Part shown: piece by piece, positions 1-9,370 of the stretch
How positions within the stretch are numbered: position 1 is the stretch's first letter
How the letters are laid out: each line of letters begins with the position of its first letter
Assembly (NCBI RefSeq): GCF_025452095.1
Contig: NZ_CP104877.1
Location: 1,736,001-1,800,000 of the forward strand
Source of the DNA: Paenarthrobacter sp. JL.01a
GTDB taxonomy: Bacteria; Actinomycetota; Actinomycetes; Actinomycetales; Micrococcaceae
DNA length: 64,000 nt
Direction: 5' to 3'
Notes under the pieces: model-generated
Told to the model about the DNA's origin: nothing
What the model saw: the letters and a program-made list of their open reading frames with translations, nothing else
Databases searched by the model: none
Program-made: the position numbers and the translations under genes

Positions 1-1
1 G

Positions 2-616
2 GGCCAGAAGATCTGGCACACGTGGGCGCTGAACGAGGCCGCCATCGAGAAGGCCAACCGGGAGCGGATGCTGGAGGTCGTCACCGAAGTCGATGAACGT
101 CCGTTGACCTCCTTCGGCTGCGATGGCGTGGTGATGGCTACGCCTACGGGGTCCACGGCCTACGCTTTTTCGTCGGGCGGACCCGTGGTGTGGCCTGAGG
201 TTGAGGCCCTGGTGATAGTCCCCATCAGTGCACACGCGCTCTTCGCCAAGCCTTTGGTGGTCTCCCCGCGATCCAAGCTCGCGGTCGAAATCATGAACCG
301 GACCGATGCCCAGGGCGTTCTTTGGTGCGACGGGCGGCGGTCAGTGGACCTGCCTCCCGGGGCACGGGTGGAGGTAACCCGCTCCGCAACGCCTGTTCGG
401 CTCGCACGGACCCACAAGACCCCGTTCTCGGCCAGGTTGGTCCGGAAGTTTGAACTTCCCATCCACGGATGGCGCGGCCCGGCCCCACGCAGCGGCGAAG
501 TCCACACGGGTCCCATCCCGGTCATCAGAACCCTGTCACCGGCGCCTTTGCCGAGCCCGCGGGATGTCAATGCTCCCCGGGACGGTGACCCCTCCGACCC
601 CACGAATGCGAAGTGA
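2..616 (+). CDS. nadK: NAD kinase, C-terminal part (cut by left window edge)
   Basis: The reading frame is open from the first bases and ends in TGA at 616, so about 204 C-terminal residues are present. NAD kinase phosphorylates NAD to NADP in the cytosol. The family signature DGVVMATPTGSTAYA is near residue 40 of the visible part, followed by SSGGPVVWPEV and the PISAHALFAKPLVV segment typical of the C-terminal beta-domain. The tail after about residue 150 is Pro-rich and not conserved in the family. recN starts three bases after the stop, so the two are probably one operon, the usual actinobacterial order. The start and N-terminal GGDG motif lie outside the window. Confidence 0.95.
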   Translation, partial: GQKIWHTWALNEAAIEKANRERMLEVVTEVDERPLTSFGCDGVVMATPTGSTAYAFSSGGPVVWPEVEALVIVPISAHALFAKPLVVSPRSKLAVEIMNRTDAQGVLWCDGRRSVDLPPGARVEVTRSATPVRLARTHKTPFSARLVRKFELPIHGWRGPAPRSGEVHTGPIPVIRTLSPAPLPSPRDVNAPRDGDPSDPTNAK

Positions 617-619
617 AGC

Positions 620-2359
620 ATGCTTGAAGAACTCCGAATCCGTGATCTCGGCGTCATCACCGACGCCGCCCTTCCCTTGGGCCCGGGCCTTAGCGTCGTC
701 ACCGGCGAAACCGGCGCCGGCAAGACCATGGTGGTCACCGCCGTCGGGCTTCTCCTGGGTGCACGTTCGGACGCCGGCGCGGTTCGCAACGGCGCCAAGT
801 CCGCCTCAGCCGAAGCGGTCCTGAAGCTCGATCCCGCCCACAGCGCCGTGGAACGCACCCGCGAAGCGGGCGGCGACGCGGAAGAGTACGACGGCGTGGC
901 CGAGCTCCTGCTGGCCCGCACCGTCGGCGCGGATGGCCGCAGCCGTGCTTACGTCGGTGGTAGAACCGCACCGGTAGGCGTCCTTGCCGAACTGGGCGAG
1001 AGCCTGGTGGTGGTGCACGGACAGACGGACCAGATCCGTTTGAAAGGCGCCGCTGCACAGCGTCACGCACTGGATCGCTTCGCAGGGGGAACCTTGGCCA
1101 AGTCGCTGGGGGAGTACCAGGATCTTTACCGGCATTGGAAGGCGATCCAAACCGAACTTGAGACCCTGCGGACTGAGGCACGCGAGCGGCTGCGTGAGGC
1201 AGAGTCGCTGGACGCCGCCTTGACGGAGATCGATGAGATTGATCCCCAGCCAGGCGAGGACGAGACCCTCAAGGCGGAGGCGGTCAAACTCGCCAATGTC
1301 GAGGAACTGCGGATTGCCGCGGCGTCGGCGCATGAGTCCCTGATCGCCGAGGAGTTCGGTGAATCCGGCGATGCCACGTCCATGGTGGACGCAGCGAAGA
1401 GGACGCTTGAGCATGTGGCAGAGCACGATGAAACCCTCGGAGCCGCTGCGGCCAGGTTGGCTGAAGTGGGGTTCCTCCTCAATGACATTGCTGCTGAGCT
1501 CTCCAGCTACCAGGCCGCGCTGGACACCGAGGGCCCGGAACGGCTGTCCGAAATCGAGGAGCGCAGGGCTGCCCTCGCCAAGCTCATCCGCAAGTACGCT
1601 CCCAGCATTGACGAGGTGCTGGAGTGGGCGGCCACGGCGCGGAAAAGGCTGGATGAACTGCAGGACGATTCGAGCCGGATCGAATCCTTGGACGCCGAGG
1701 TGGCCTCTACGGAGGTGACGCTGCGCAAACTGGCCGCGGCCATCAGCAAGGCGCGTTCAAAGGCGGCCAAGGACCTGTCAGGGCGCGTCAGTGCTGAGCT
1801 GAAGGCCTTGGCCATGGCCGATGCCACCTTGGTGATTGAGGTGGAAAGCAGCGATGTCCTGGGGCCGTGGGGGACCGACGAGATCGCCTTCCTCCTCCAG
1901 CCGCACTCCGGCGCTCCCGCGCGCCCCCTGGGCAAGGGAGCTTCGGGAGGTGAACTGTCCAGGGTCATGCTTGCCATCGAGGTTGTCCTCGCAGCGGTGG
2001 ATCCCGTTCCAACGTTTGTCTTTGACGAGGTGGACGCAGGTGTGGGCGGGCGTGCCGCCGTCGAAATCGGACGTCGCCTGGCCATGCTGGCACGCCACGT
2101 CCAGGTGCTGGTGGTCACCCACTTGCCCCAGGTGGCCGCCTTCGCCGATCAGCACATCCGGGTCACCAAGACTTCTGTACGTGGTTCGGACGGGAAGACG
2201 GCCACAGGTTTCACCTCCAGCGATGTGCAGCTGCTCAGCGACGACGAACGCGTCAGGGAACTGGCCCGCATGCTGGCAGGGCAGGAGGACTCGGAATCCG
2301 CCCAGGCCCACGCACAGGAGTTGCTGGACGACGCAAAGCTCCTGCCCCAGCGGGCCTGA
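620..2359 (+). CDS. recN: DNA repair protein RecN
   Basis: This SMC-like ATPase acts in double-strand-break repair. The 579-residue length is normal for RecN. The N-terminal half carries Walker A GETGAGKT at residues 29-36. A central region of about 150-380 is rich in Glu, Ala and Leu and would form the coiled coil. The C-terminal half has the ABC signature ASGGELSR near residue 440, Walker B and D-loop FVFDEVDAGVGG near 466, and a VVTHLPQVAAFAD switch. The ATG lies three bases after nadK, so translation is probably coupled. Nothing looks damaged. Confidence 0.96.
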   Translation: MLEELRIRDLGVITDAALPLGPGLSVVTGETGAGKTMVVTAVGLLLGARSDAGAVRNGAKSASAEAVLKLDPAHSAVERTREAGGDAEEYDGVAELLLARTVGADGRSRAYVGGRTAPVGVLAELGESLVVVHGQTDQIRLKGAAAQRHALDRFAGGTLAKSLGEYQDLYRHWKAIQTELETLRTEARERLREAESLDAALTEIDEIDPQPGEDETLKAEAVKLANVEELRIAAASAHESLIAEEFGESGDATSMVDAAKRTLEHVAEHDETLGAAAARLAEVGFLLNDIAAELSSYQAALDTEGPERLSEIEERRAALAKLIRKYAPSIDEVLEWAATARKRLDELQDDSSRIESLDAEVASTEVTLRKLAAAISKARSKAAKDLSGRVSAELKALAMADATLVIEVESSDVLGPWGTDEIAFLLQPHSGAPARPLGKGASGGELSRVMLAIEVVLAAVDPVPTFVFDEVDAGVGGRAAVEIGRRLAMLARHVQVLVVTHLPQVAAFADQHIRVTKTSVRGSDGKTATGFTSSDVQLLSDDERVRELARMLAGQEDSESAQAHAQELLDDAKLLPQRA

Positions 2360-2503
2360 ACCTGGCGCTGTGAGGCGGAAGGTGAAAATGGGAGCACCAT
2401 CACATCAATGCTTTTTGGCCGCCATGCTCTTGATCGAATCGCGGTCCTGGGCAACTATTGACCATTTGGGGAATCCGAACAGGACGCTTGGAAGGCGTAA
2501 TTG

Positions 2504-4249
2504 ATGATAAGCTCGAATTCCGTGGTGCAGCGATCAAATTCCCGTGTAAATTCCCGGTTCCCGGGCTCGTCCAAGACGACCAAACACATCTTCGTCACCG
2601 GTGGTGTGGCGTCCTCGCTCGGTAAGGGTCTGACGGCTTCCAGCCTCGGCCATCTCCTGCGGGCACGCGGTTTGTCTGTAACTATGCAGAAGCTCGATCC
2701 ATATCTGAACGTGGATCCGGGCACGATGAACCCCTTCCAGCACGGTGAAGTATTCGTGACGGATGACGGCGCCGAAACCGACCTCGACATCGGACACTAC
2801 GAACGCTTCCTCGATGAGAACCTTGAAGGTTCGGCCAACGTGACAACGGGCCAGGTGTACTCCACCGTCATCGCCAAGGAACGTCGCGGCGAATACCTCG
2901 GTGACACCGTGCAGGTCATCCCGCACATCACCGATGAAATCAAGCGCCGCATGCGTCTGCCCGCCGAAGGCAAGAACGCGCCGGACGTCATCATCACTGA
3001 AATCGGCGGCACCGTAGGTGACATCGAGTCCCAGCCGTTCCTCGAATCGGCTCGCCAGGTCCGTCAGGATGTCGGCCGCAACAACGTCTTCTTCCTGCAC
3101 GTTTCCTTGGTTCCGTACATCGGTCCTTCCCAGGAACTGAAGACCAAGCCGACCCAGCACTCCGTGGCTGCACTGCGCTCGATCGGTATCCAGCCTGAGG
3201 CCATCGTGATCCGTTCGGACCGCGAAGTCCCTGATGCCATGCGCGAGAAGATCGGCCGCATGTGCGACGTCGACATCGACGCCGTGGTCAACGCAGCCGA
3301 CGCACCCAGCATCTACGACATTCCCAAGACCCTGCATTCCCAGGGCCTGGACTCCTACATCGTGCGTGCATTGGATCTGCCGTTCAAGGATGTCGACTGG
3401 ACCAAGTGGGACAAGCTGCTTGAAGCCGTCCACAACCCGAAGCACCATGTTGAGATTGCCCTGGTGGGCAAGTACATCGACCTTCCGGACGCATACCTCT
3501 CCGTGACTGAGGCCCTTCGTGCAGGCGGCTTCGCCAACGAGGCCAAGGTCAAGATCCGCTGGGTCCCCTCGGATGAGTGCGAAACCCTGGAAGGGGCCAA
3601 GAAGTCCCTGGCCGGCGTCGACGCCATCTGTGTTCCCGGTGGCTTCGGTATCCGCGGCCTCGAAGGCAAGCTGGGCGCTTTGAAGTTTGCCCGTGAATCC
3701 AAGCTCCCCGTCCTTGGCCTGTGCCTTGGCCTGCAGTGCATGGTGATCGAGTACGCACGCAACGTCGTTGGCTTGGAAGGTGCTTCCTCCAGCGAGTTCG
3801 AGCCGGACTCCAAGTACCCGGTCATCGCCACCATGGAAGAGCAGCTGGATATCGTTGAGGGCAAGGGAGACCTGGGCGGCACCATGCGCCTGGGCCTCTA
3901 CGAAGCCAAGCTCGACGAAGGCTCGGTCATTGCCGAAACCTATGGCACCACCACGGTCAGCGAGCGTCACCGCCACCGCTACGAGGTGAACAACAAGTAC
4001 CGCGAGCAGATTGCCGCCGAGGGCCTGGTCTTCTCCGGTACCTCACCTGACGGCAAGCTGGTGGAGTACGTGGAGCTTCCCCGTGAAGTCCACCCGTACT
4101 ACGTGGCAACTCAGGCGCACCCGGAGCTCAGCTCCCGCCCCACGCGCCCGCACCCGCTGTTCGCAGGTTTGGTCAAGGCTGCCCTGGAACGTCGTGAAGG
4201 CAGCCCTGTGGCTACCAAGACCGGCGCCCGCACGGTAGCAGCGAAGTAA
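2504..4249 (+). CDS. pyrG: CTP synthase (glutamine-hydrolysing)
   Basis: It makes CTP from UTP, ATP and glutamine. The amidoligase domain begins with [16 protein letters not shown] near residue 25 and has the conserved [19 protein letters not shown] stretch. The C-terminal class I glutamine amidotransferase domain has the nucleophile elbow GLCLGLQ (Cys near residue 406) and the AHPELSSRP His/Glu pair near 539-541. Length is 581 residues. I chose ATG 2504, preceded by a GGAAGG ribosome site about 7 bases away; a TTG three bases upstream is in frame. The 144 bases after recN show no convincing terminator, so cotranscription is possible. Confidence 0.95.
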   Translation: MISSNSVVQRSNSRVNSRFPGSSKTTKHIFVTGGVASSLGKGLTASSLGHLLRARGLSVTMQKLDPYLNVDPGTMNPFQHGEVFVTDDGAETDLDIGHYERFLDENLEGSANVTTGQVYSTVIAKERRGEYLGDTVQVIPHITDEIKRRMRLPAEGKNAPDVIITEIGGTVGDIESQPFLESARQVRQDVGRNNVFFLHVSLVPYIGPSQELKTKPTQHSVAALRSIGIQPEAIVIRSDREVPDAMREKIGRMCDVDIDAVVNAADAPSIYDIPKTLHSQGLDSYIVRALDLPFKDVDWTKWDKLLEAVHNPKHHVEIALVGKYIDLPDAYLSVTEALRAGGFANEAKVKIRWVPSDECETLEGAKKSLAGVDAICVPGGFGIRGLEGKLGALKFARESKLPVLGLCLGLQCMVIEYARNVVGLEGASSSEFEPDSKYPVIATMEEQLDIVEGKGDLGGTMRLGLYEAKLDEGSVIAETYGTTTVSERHRHRYEVNNKYREQIAAEGLVFSGTSPDGKLVEYVELPREVHPYYVATQAHPELSSRPTRPHPLFAGLVKAALERREGSPVATKTGARTVAAK

Positions 4250-4278
4250 CTACGCAAGCACTAACGAAGGACGGCGCG

Positions 4279-4941
4279 ATGCCCGGTATTTCTGAAACCC
4301 CCCGCACATCAAGGCAGGTTTCGGACATGCCGAGCCCGCGCCGTCTTTTGTCTACCAGCAAGGTCTACGAAGGCCGGATCTGGGACGTTGTCAGTGACTC
4401 GTTCCAGCTCAGCGAAGGCACGGACACGCTGGTGCGTGATTACATCGACCACCCTGGCGCAGTAGCTGTGCTGCCCATGAACGTCGACGGGGAAATCCTG
4501 CTGCTGAAGCAGTACCGTCACCCCGTTGGCATGGACCTGTGGGAAATTCCTGCTGGTTTGTTGGATGTCGAAGGCGAGGATTTCGTCGTCGGCGCGGCCC
4601 GGGAACTCGCGGAGGAAGCCGACCTCACGGCGGCAACGTGGAATGTGCTGGTGGACTTCTTCAATTCGCCCGGCTCCTCCAGCGAAGCTGTCCGCATTTA
4701 CCTTGCCCGTGGCCTGAAGGACGTTCCGGAAGCTGACCGCCATGTCCGCACGGACGAAGAGGCGGAGATCGAACTTCACTGGGTCCCGCTCGAAGAAGCT
4801 GTCAAGGCAGTTCTTGAAGGCCGTCTGCACAACCCCTCAGCCGTCCTGGGCATCCTGGCGGCCGCAGCTGCGAAGGCCGATGGATTCACCAGCCTCCGTC
4901 CTGCCAATGCGCCGTGGCCGGCACATCCGAGCCAGCGCTGA
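4279..4941 (+). CDS. Nudix hydrolase, ADP-ribose pyrophosphatase type
   Basis: This protein probably hydrolyses ADP-ribose or another nucleoside diphosphate sugar. It has the Nudix box near residues 93-115 ([13 protein letters not shown], with the upstream Gly in [11 protein letters not shown]). The conserved PAGL and YRHPVG segments before the box are typical of the ADPRase subfamily. Length is 220 residues. It starts 30 bases after pyrG behind an AAGGACGG ribosome site and is followed almost directly by xerD, the same order as pyrG-nudix-xerD in mycobacteria. The exact substrate cannot be read from sequence. Confidence 0.88.
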   Translation: MPGISETPRTSRQVSDMPSPRRLLSTSKVYEGRIWDVVSDSFQLSEGTDTLVRDYIDHPGAVAVLPMNVDGEILLLKQYRHPVGMDLWEIPAGLLDVEGEDFVVGAARELAEEADLTAATWNVLVDFFNSPGSSSEAVRIYLARGLKDVPEADRHVRTDEEAEIELHWVPLEEAVKAVLEGRLHNPSAVLGILAAAAAKADGFTSLRPANAPWPAHPSQR

Positions 4942-4943
4942 GC

Positions 4944-5903
4944 ATGGCAGAGGCGGCGACCCGGCCGCTCAACGGGATTGACCGTGCGGTCACGGACTAC
5001 CTGCAGCACGTCGGGGTGGAGCGGGGCCTCGCGGCAAACACCCTGGCCGCGTACCGCCGCGACCTGGCACGCTATGCCAACTTCCTCGCCGCCCAAGGTG
5101 CCGGACAGCCGGGGGACATCACACGACACCACGTGACAGCCTTTGTCCAGGCGTTGTCGGACGGGTCCGACGGCGGAGCGGCCCTGGGCGTCCGTTCGGC
5201 CGCACGCACTGTGGTGGCCGTCCGTGGCCTCCACAAGTTTTGGGCGTTGGAAGGGACGACGACGGCGGACCCCGCCAGCGATGTCCACCCGCCAATGCCG
5301 GGCAAGCGGCTTCCGAAAGCCATCAGCGTAGGTGAAGTGACACGCATCCTGGAAGCTGCAGGCTCGGATACTGCCACGGGACTGCGGGACCGGGCCCTGC
5401 TTGAGTTCCTCTATTCCACCGGCGCCCGCATCAGCGAGGCCGTGGGCTTGGATGTGGACGACGTTTCCTTGGCTGATCCAGGATCCGGACCGGCGATCGT
5501 CAGGCTGTTCGGAAAAGGGTCCAAGGAACGGTTGGTGCCGCTGGGCTCCTATGGTGCACGCGCCGTCGGGTCTTATGTGGTGCGGGGCCGCCCCCTGTTG
5601 GCGTCCAAAGGGAAGGGAACGCCGGCGCTGTTCCTCAACGCCCGCGGCGGCCGCATCAGCAGGCAGAGCGCCTGGACCATCCTGAAGACGGCCGCGGAGC
5701 GGGCGAATATCACCAAGGATGTCTCACCACACACCCTGAGGCATTCCTTCGCCACTCACTTGCTCGAAGGTGGAGCGGACGTCAGAGTAGTGCAGGAACT
5801 GCTTGGTCACGCCTCTGTGACCACCACACAGGTGTATACGCTGGTAACCGCCGACACCCTGCGTGAGGTTTATGCGGCAGCCCATCCCCGGGCGTTGGGC
5901 TAG
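4944..5903 (+). CDS. xerD: Site-specific tyrosine recombinase XerD
   Basis: XerD resolves chromosome dimers at dif, together with XerC. The N-terminal SAM-like core-binding domain covers about residues 15-105 ([18 protein letters not shown]). The catalytic domain has Arg in [27 protein letters not shown] and [13 protein letters not shown] with the nucleophilic Tyr near the C terminus. Length is 319 residues, as usual. I chose ATG 4944, two bases after the Nudix stop; a GTG at 4914 would overlap that gene. Its housekeeping neighbours make it a chromosomal Xer protein rather than a phage integrase. Confidence 0.94.
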   Translation: MAEAATRPLNGIDRAVTDYLQHVGVERGLAANTLAAYRRDLARYANFLAAQGAGQPGDITRHHVTAFVQALSDGSDGGAALGVRSAARTVVAVRGLHKFWALEGTTTADPASDVHPPMPGKRLPKAISVGEVTRILEAAGSDTATGLRDRALLEFLYSTGARISEAVGLDVDDVSLADPGSGPAIVRLFGKGSKERLVPLGSYGARAVGSYVVRGRPLLASKGKGTPALFLNARGGRISRQSAWTILKTAAERANITKDVSPHTLRHSFATHLLEGGADVRVVQELLGHASVTTTQVYTLVTADTLREVYAAAHPRALG

Positions 5904-5919
5904 TCGCCGCTTCTCAGGG

Positions 5920-6624
5920 CTATTCCAGAACGTTCAGGGTCAATTCGACCGCGTCCACGGACACCGCCAGCAGCGACGTTCCCAGGCCAGCCACCAGCAA
6001 GAGGCCAGGGTGCGCCAGGCCCACCACTACGCGTTTGAGCCGTGGCCGACGACGCAGGAACCTTTTCGGGACGCGCGTTTTGACCGGCACTTGGCGCCAG
6101 CCCCGCAATCGGCGCAGGAACCACGCACAACGCACAATGAAGGCCATCCACAAAACGGAGAGAACCAAGGGCACGGCCGCCACCATGAGGTTGAACCCCA
6201 GGGCGGTGACTTCCTTTTCCGAATCACCGACCACCGTCTGGACCGTGGTGGAGATGGACGCACTCATCACAACCGAAGCCGCCCACACCATGAATGCGGC
6301 CACAAGGGCCAGGAACCGAACAAAAAAGTGGCCCAATACCGTCGCGTCAACCGCACGCAGGTGGCTTCGCGGCGTCGCATGCAACACCACCAGGGTCGAA
6401 ACCAAGGTGGGCAGCGCCGCCAATAGGACCAGCAGGTACCAGGTCCAACCGGCCACATCGAGCACTTCGTCCAGGACGATGAGCCCGGCCCACAGCAGGG
6501 TCCACGCCCATCCCGCGTAGAGCGGATGCGCAACAAGCCATCGTGGCAGCCAACTGTCCGGATCAGTCGTGCTCTTGGCGGGAGTTGCCACACTGGCGCC
6601 CGCGTCACCCCCAGCTTCACTCAT
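5920..6624 (-). CDS. Multi-pass membrane protein of unknown function
   Basis: I do not recognise the family. The 234 residues have a short hydrophilic N terminus and then about five hydrophobic segments: near 35-55, 58-82, 100-125, 140-165 and 205-228. A strongly basic loop (RRLRGWRQVPVKTRVPKRFLRRRP) precedes the last one, which suggests an inside-positive orientation. It faces xerD and ends 17 bases from its stop, so the two genes converge. Its start at 6624 is divergent from the second Nudix gene, with only 56 bases between. Confidence 0.75.
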   Translation of the reverse strand: MSEAGGDAGASVATPAKSTTDPDSWLPRWLVAHPLYAGWAWTLLWAGLIVLDEVLDVAGWTWYLLVLLAALPTLVSTLVVLHATPRSHLRAVDATVLGHFFVRFLALVAAFMVWAASVVMSASISTTVQTVVGDSEKEVTALGFNLMVAAVPLVLSVLWMAFIVRCAWFLRRLRGWRQVPVKTRVPKRFLRRRPRLKRVVVGLAHPGLLLVAGLGTSLLAVSVDAVELTLNVLE

Positions 6625-6680
6625 GGGGTCACTGTAGCAATGGCCGCTGCGGCAAGGGAGATCAGGTTAAGGTAGGCAGC

Positions 6681-7178
6681 ATGACAGCAGCCCATGTGAC
6701 CTTGTGCTTCCTGCTCCGGACAGGATCCGACGGCGAGCACGTCCTTCTCGGAACCAAGAAGACCGGGTTCGGACGAGGCAAAGTGGTGGGCGTCGGTGGA
6801 CATGTGGAGGCGGGGGAGACCGCCCTTGAAGCGGCGTGCCGCGAGGTGATGGAGGAAATCAACGTCGTAGTGGAAGCCGCTGACCTGGTCCCCGCGGGCA
6901 CCGTCGACTTCGTGTTTCCGGCCAGGCCCGAATGGAATATGGCCACCACGGTGTTCCTGACGCGTTCGTGGGTCGGGGAACCGTCCGAAAGCGAGGAGAT
7001 CGCGCCCGCTTGGTTCCCCGTCCACCAGCTGCCGGTGGAGCGGATGTGGGCAGATGCCGAGCATTGGTTGCCGGCCATGATCTCCGGCAGGCGTATTGCC
7101 GTGCGGGTGGACCTGGCCGCGGACAACGAGAACGTGGCGGACGTGCACACAGTGGAGTGGGTGGAACCCGGGCGCTGA
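6681..7178 (+). CDS. Nudix hydrolase, MTH1/MutT-like
   Basis: A probable 8-oxo-dGTP or related nucleotide diphosphatase of 165 residues. The Nudix box is GGHVEAGETALEAACREVMEE, preceded by GFGRGKVVGVGG, the pattern seen in MTH1-type enzymes. The downstream segment AWFPVHQLPVERMWADAEHWLP is also typical of that subfamily. The ATG at 6681 sits after a weak AAGG site. A strong hairpin terminator follows the stop, so this is probably a single-gene transcript. Confidence 0.85.
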   Translation: MTAAHVTLCFLLRTGSDGEHVLLGTKKTGFGRGKVVGVGGHVEAGETALEAACREVMEEINVVVEAADLVPAGTVDFVFPARPEWNMATTVFLTRSWVGEPSESEEIAPAWFPVHQLPVERMWADAEHWLPAMISGRRIAVRVDLAADNENVADVHTVEWVEPGR

Positions 7179-7182
7179 AACA

Positions 7183-7233
7183 ACGACGGCGGGCTGGTCG
7201 CCTCTCGGTGGCCGGCCCGCCGTCGTGGTTTTT
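7183..7233 (+). terminator. Rho-independent terminator after the MTH1-like gene (possibly bidirectional with prpC)
   Basis: The arms ACGACGGCGGGC (7183-7194) and GCCCGCCGTCGT (7215-7226) are perfectly complementary and are followed by GGTTTTTA. It lies between convergent genes and could serve both. Confidence 0.85.
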
Positions 7234-7247
7234 AGGTGGACGAAGCC

Positions 7248-8387
7248 TTAGGGCACGTGCCGCTCTTCCGGACCGTTGTATTCGCTCAGCGGGCGGATCA
7301 ACGAGTTCGAGGCGAGCTGCTCCATGACGTGGGCTGTCCAGCCGGTGATGCGGCTGGCCACGAACAGCGGGGTGAACGTCTGCGTGTCGAAGCCCATGAG
7401 ATGGTAGGTGGGCCCTGCCGGATAGTCAAGGTTCGGCTTGATGGCCTTGGCCTCGTCCATGGCCTGTTCCAAACCGTTGTAGAGGCCCAGGAGTTCCGGC
7501 CGCCCGTAGTGGGCGATCATCTTGTCCAGGGCGGCCTTCATGGTGGGGACGCGCGAATCGCCGTGCTTGTAGACACGGTGCCCGAAGCCCATGACCTTCT
7601 TCTTGTGGGCCAGGGCATCTTCCATCCACGTCTTGGCCCTGGAAGCCGCTTCTTCAAGTGCTTCCTCGGTGCGGATGCCAATCTCGTCGAACGTGTGCAT
7701 GACGGCCTCGTTGGCACCACCGTGCAAGGGACCCTTCAGCGCTCCGATGGCGGCGGTAACGGCTGAATGGAGGTCCGCAAGGGTGGAGGTGACAACCCGG
7801 GCGGTGAACGTTGAGGCGTTGAACGAGTGCTCTGCGTAGAGGATCATCGAAACGTTGAAAGCCTCCACGACCTCGTCCACGGGCTCTTCGCCGAACGTCA
7901 TCCAGAGGAAGTTGGCCGAGTAGCCAAGGTCATCGCGGGGTTCCACAGGCTCCTGTCCACGACGGCGGCGCTGGTCGTACGCCACTACCGCGGGCATGGC
8001 CGCCCAGAGGTCGATGGCCTTTTTCATGTTGGCCTCAGGCGAGGAGTCCTCTGCCAATTCATGCCGGGCACCGAGCACGGAAGCGGCGGTCCGGCAAACA
8101 TCCATGGGGTGGGCGGTGGTGGGCAGGGCGTCAACCACTTGCTTCACGACCGGGTCCAGGGCGCGGCCCGCGCGCTCGCGGGCAGTGAATTCTTCCAGCT
8201 GCTTCCCGTCCGGCAGCTCCCCGTTCCACAGCAGGTAGGCCACCTCTTCGAAACTGCATTTGGCGGCCAGTTCCTGGACCGGGTACCCGCGGTACAGCAG
8301 GGAGTTGGTCTCCGGATTGACCTTCGAGACGGCGGTGTAGTCCACCACGACTCCGGCAAGGCCTTTTTTGATGTCAACATCTGCCAT
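7248..8387 (-). CDS. prpC: 2-methylcitrate synthase
   Basis: It condenses propionyl-CoA with oxaloacetate to 2-methylcitrate, the first step of propionate breakdown. The citrate synthase fold is clear: LLYRGYPVQELA near residue 30, PLHGGANEAVM near 220, and GFGHRVYKHGDSRVP near 273 with the catalytic His. At 379 residues it is the short, GltA/PrpC-like form. Placement with prpB and prpD decides for PrpC, although such enzymes often accept acetyl-CoA as well. An AAAGGAG ribosome site precedes the ATG. It is last in the minus-strand gntR-prpD-prpB-prpC series. Confidence 0.93.
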   Translation of the reverse strand: MADVDIKKGLAGVVVDYTAVSKVNPETNSLLYRGYPVQELAAKCSFEEVAYLLWNGELPDGKQLEEFTARERAGRALDPVVKQVVDALPTTAHPMDVCRTAASVLGARHELAEDSSPEANMKKAIDLWAAMPAVVAYDQRRRRGQEPVEPRDDLGYSANFLWMTFGEEPVDEVVEAFNVSMILYAEHSFNASTFTARVVTSTLADLHSAVTAAIGALKGPLHGGANEAVMHTFDEIGIRTEEALEEAASRAKTWMEDALAHKKKVMGFGHRVYKHGDSRVPTMKAALDKMIAHYGRPELLGLYNGLEQAMDEAKAIKPNLDYPAGPTYHLMGFDTQTFTPLFVASRITGWTAHVMEQLASNSLIRPLSEYNGPEERHVP

Positions 8388-8464
8388 GTTGAACTCCTTT
8401 GTTCGTAGTGCGGGCGCGCCTTGAATTTTCGGCGGACCCGCGTTCCCCTTGATGAATCCGGAAC

Positions 8465-9370
8465 CTAGCGGACGCCAGGAACCTGGAAGTTGAAAACGCC
8501 GGTATCGAATTGGTTGTATGCCTCGTAGTCGACGAGTTCGTAGAGGCGCGCACGCGTGAGCATCTTGGCCACGTGCGCTTCCTGGGTCCCCTCAGCCTTG
8601 ATCGATTCCAGAGTACGCTCTGCAGCGCCCATGGCAATGCGGAGGAGCGTGACAGGGTAGATCACCATGTTCACGCCAACACTCTGGAGCTGGTCCACCG
8701 TGAAGAGGTCGCTTTTGCCGAACTCGGTCATGTTGGCCAGGATCGGTACGTCCACGGCGTCGCGGATGGCTTGGAACTCGCTCAAGTCACGCATGGCTTC
8801 CGGGAAGATCGCGTCCGCGCCGGCGTCCACCAGTGCTTTGGCGCGCTCCTGGGCAGCCTGCAGTCCATCGACGGCACGGATGTCGGTGCGGGCCATGATG
8901 AGGAAGTTCGGGTCCCGCCGCGCGTCGGCTGCCGCGCGGATGCGCTTAGCCGCGGTGTCGACGTCCACAACGTTCTTGCCGTCCAGGTGCCCGCAGCGCT
9001 TGGGGTTGAACTGGTCCTCGATATGGCAGCCGGCCAGGCCCGCGTTCTCGAGTTCCTGGATGGTGCGGGCGACGTTCATTGGCTCGCCGAATCCGGTGTC
9101 GGCGTCCACGATCGAGGGCAGCTCGGTCATGCGGGCGATCTGTCCGGCGCGGGTGGCCACCTCGGTGAGCGTGGTCAGGCCGATGTCGGGCAGGCCGAGA
9201 TCGTTGGCCAGGACTGCGCCGGAGATGTAGACGCCGGCGAAGCCCTTCTCCTCAATCAGCCGGGCCGAGAGCGGGTTGAACGCACCGGGAAACTGCTGCA
9301 CGGTTCCGGAGCTGAGCAGCTCCCTCAGGCGCAGCCTTTTCTGCTCGGGCGTGGTTGCGGAGTACAGCAT
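8465..9370 (-). CDS. prpB: 2-methylisocitrate lyase
   Basis: It cleaves 2-methylisocitrate to pyruvate and succinate. The 301-residue protein has the isocitrate lyase/PEP mutase fold. The catalytic loop motif KRCGH is near residue 123 (DQFNPKRCGHLDGK), and the Mg-binding DADTGFG is near residue 89. The start codon follows the prpD stop without a gap, and its ribosome site GAAGGGA lies inside the prpD end, so translation is coupled. prpC starts 77 bases further on. Confidence 0.95.
   Translation of the reverse strand: MLYSATTPEQKRLRLRELLSSGTVQQFPGAFNPLSARLIEEKGFAGVYISGAVLANDLGLPDIGLTTLTEVATRAGQIARMTELPSIVDADTGFGEPMNVARTIQELENAGLAGCHIEDQFNPKRCGHLDGKNVVDVDTAAKRIRAAADARRDPNFLIMARTDIRAVDGLQAAQERAKALVDAGADAIFPEAMRDLSEFQAIRDAVDVPILANMTEFGKSDLFTVDQLQSVGVNMVIYPVTLLRIAMGAAERTLESIKAEGTQEAHVAKMLTRARLYELVDYEAYNQFDTGVFNFQVPGVR

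Noticed and set aside
2534..3976. 480-codon open frame on the minus strand opposite pyrG
   Set aside because: It is a shadow of the high-GC pyrG gene. The protein has no family features and pyrG is intact.
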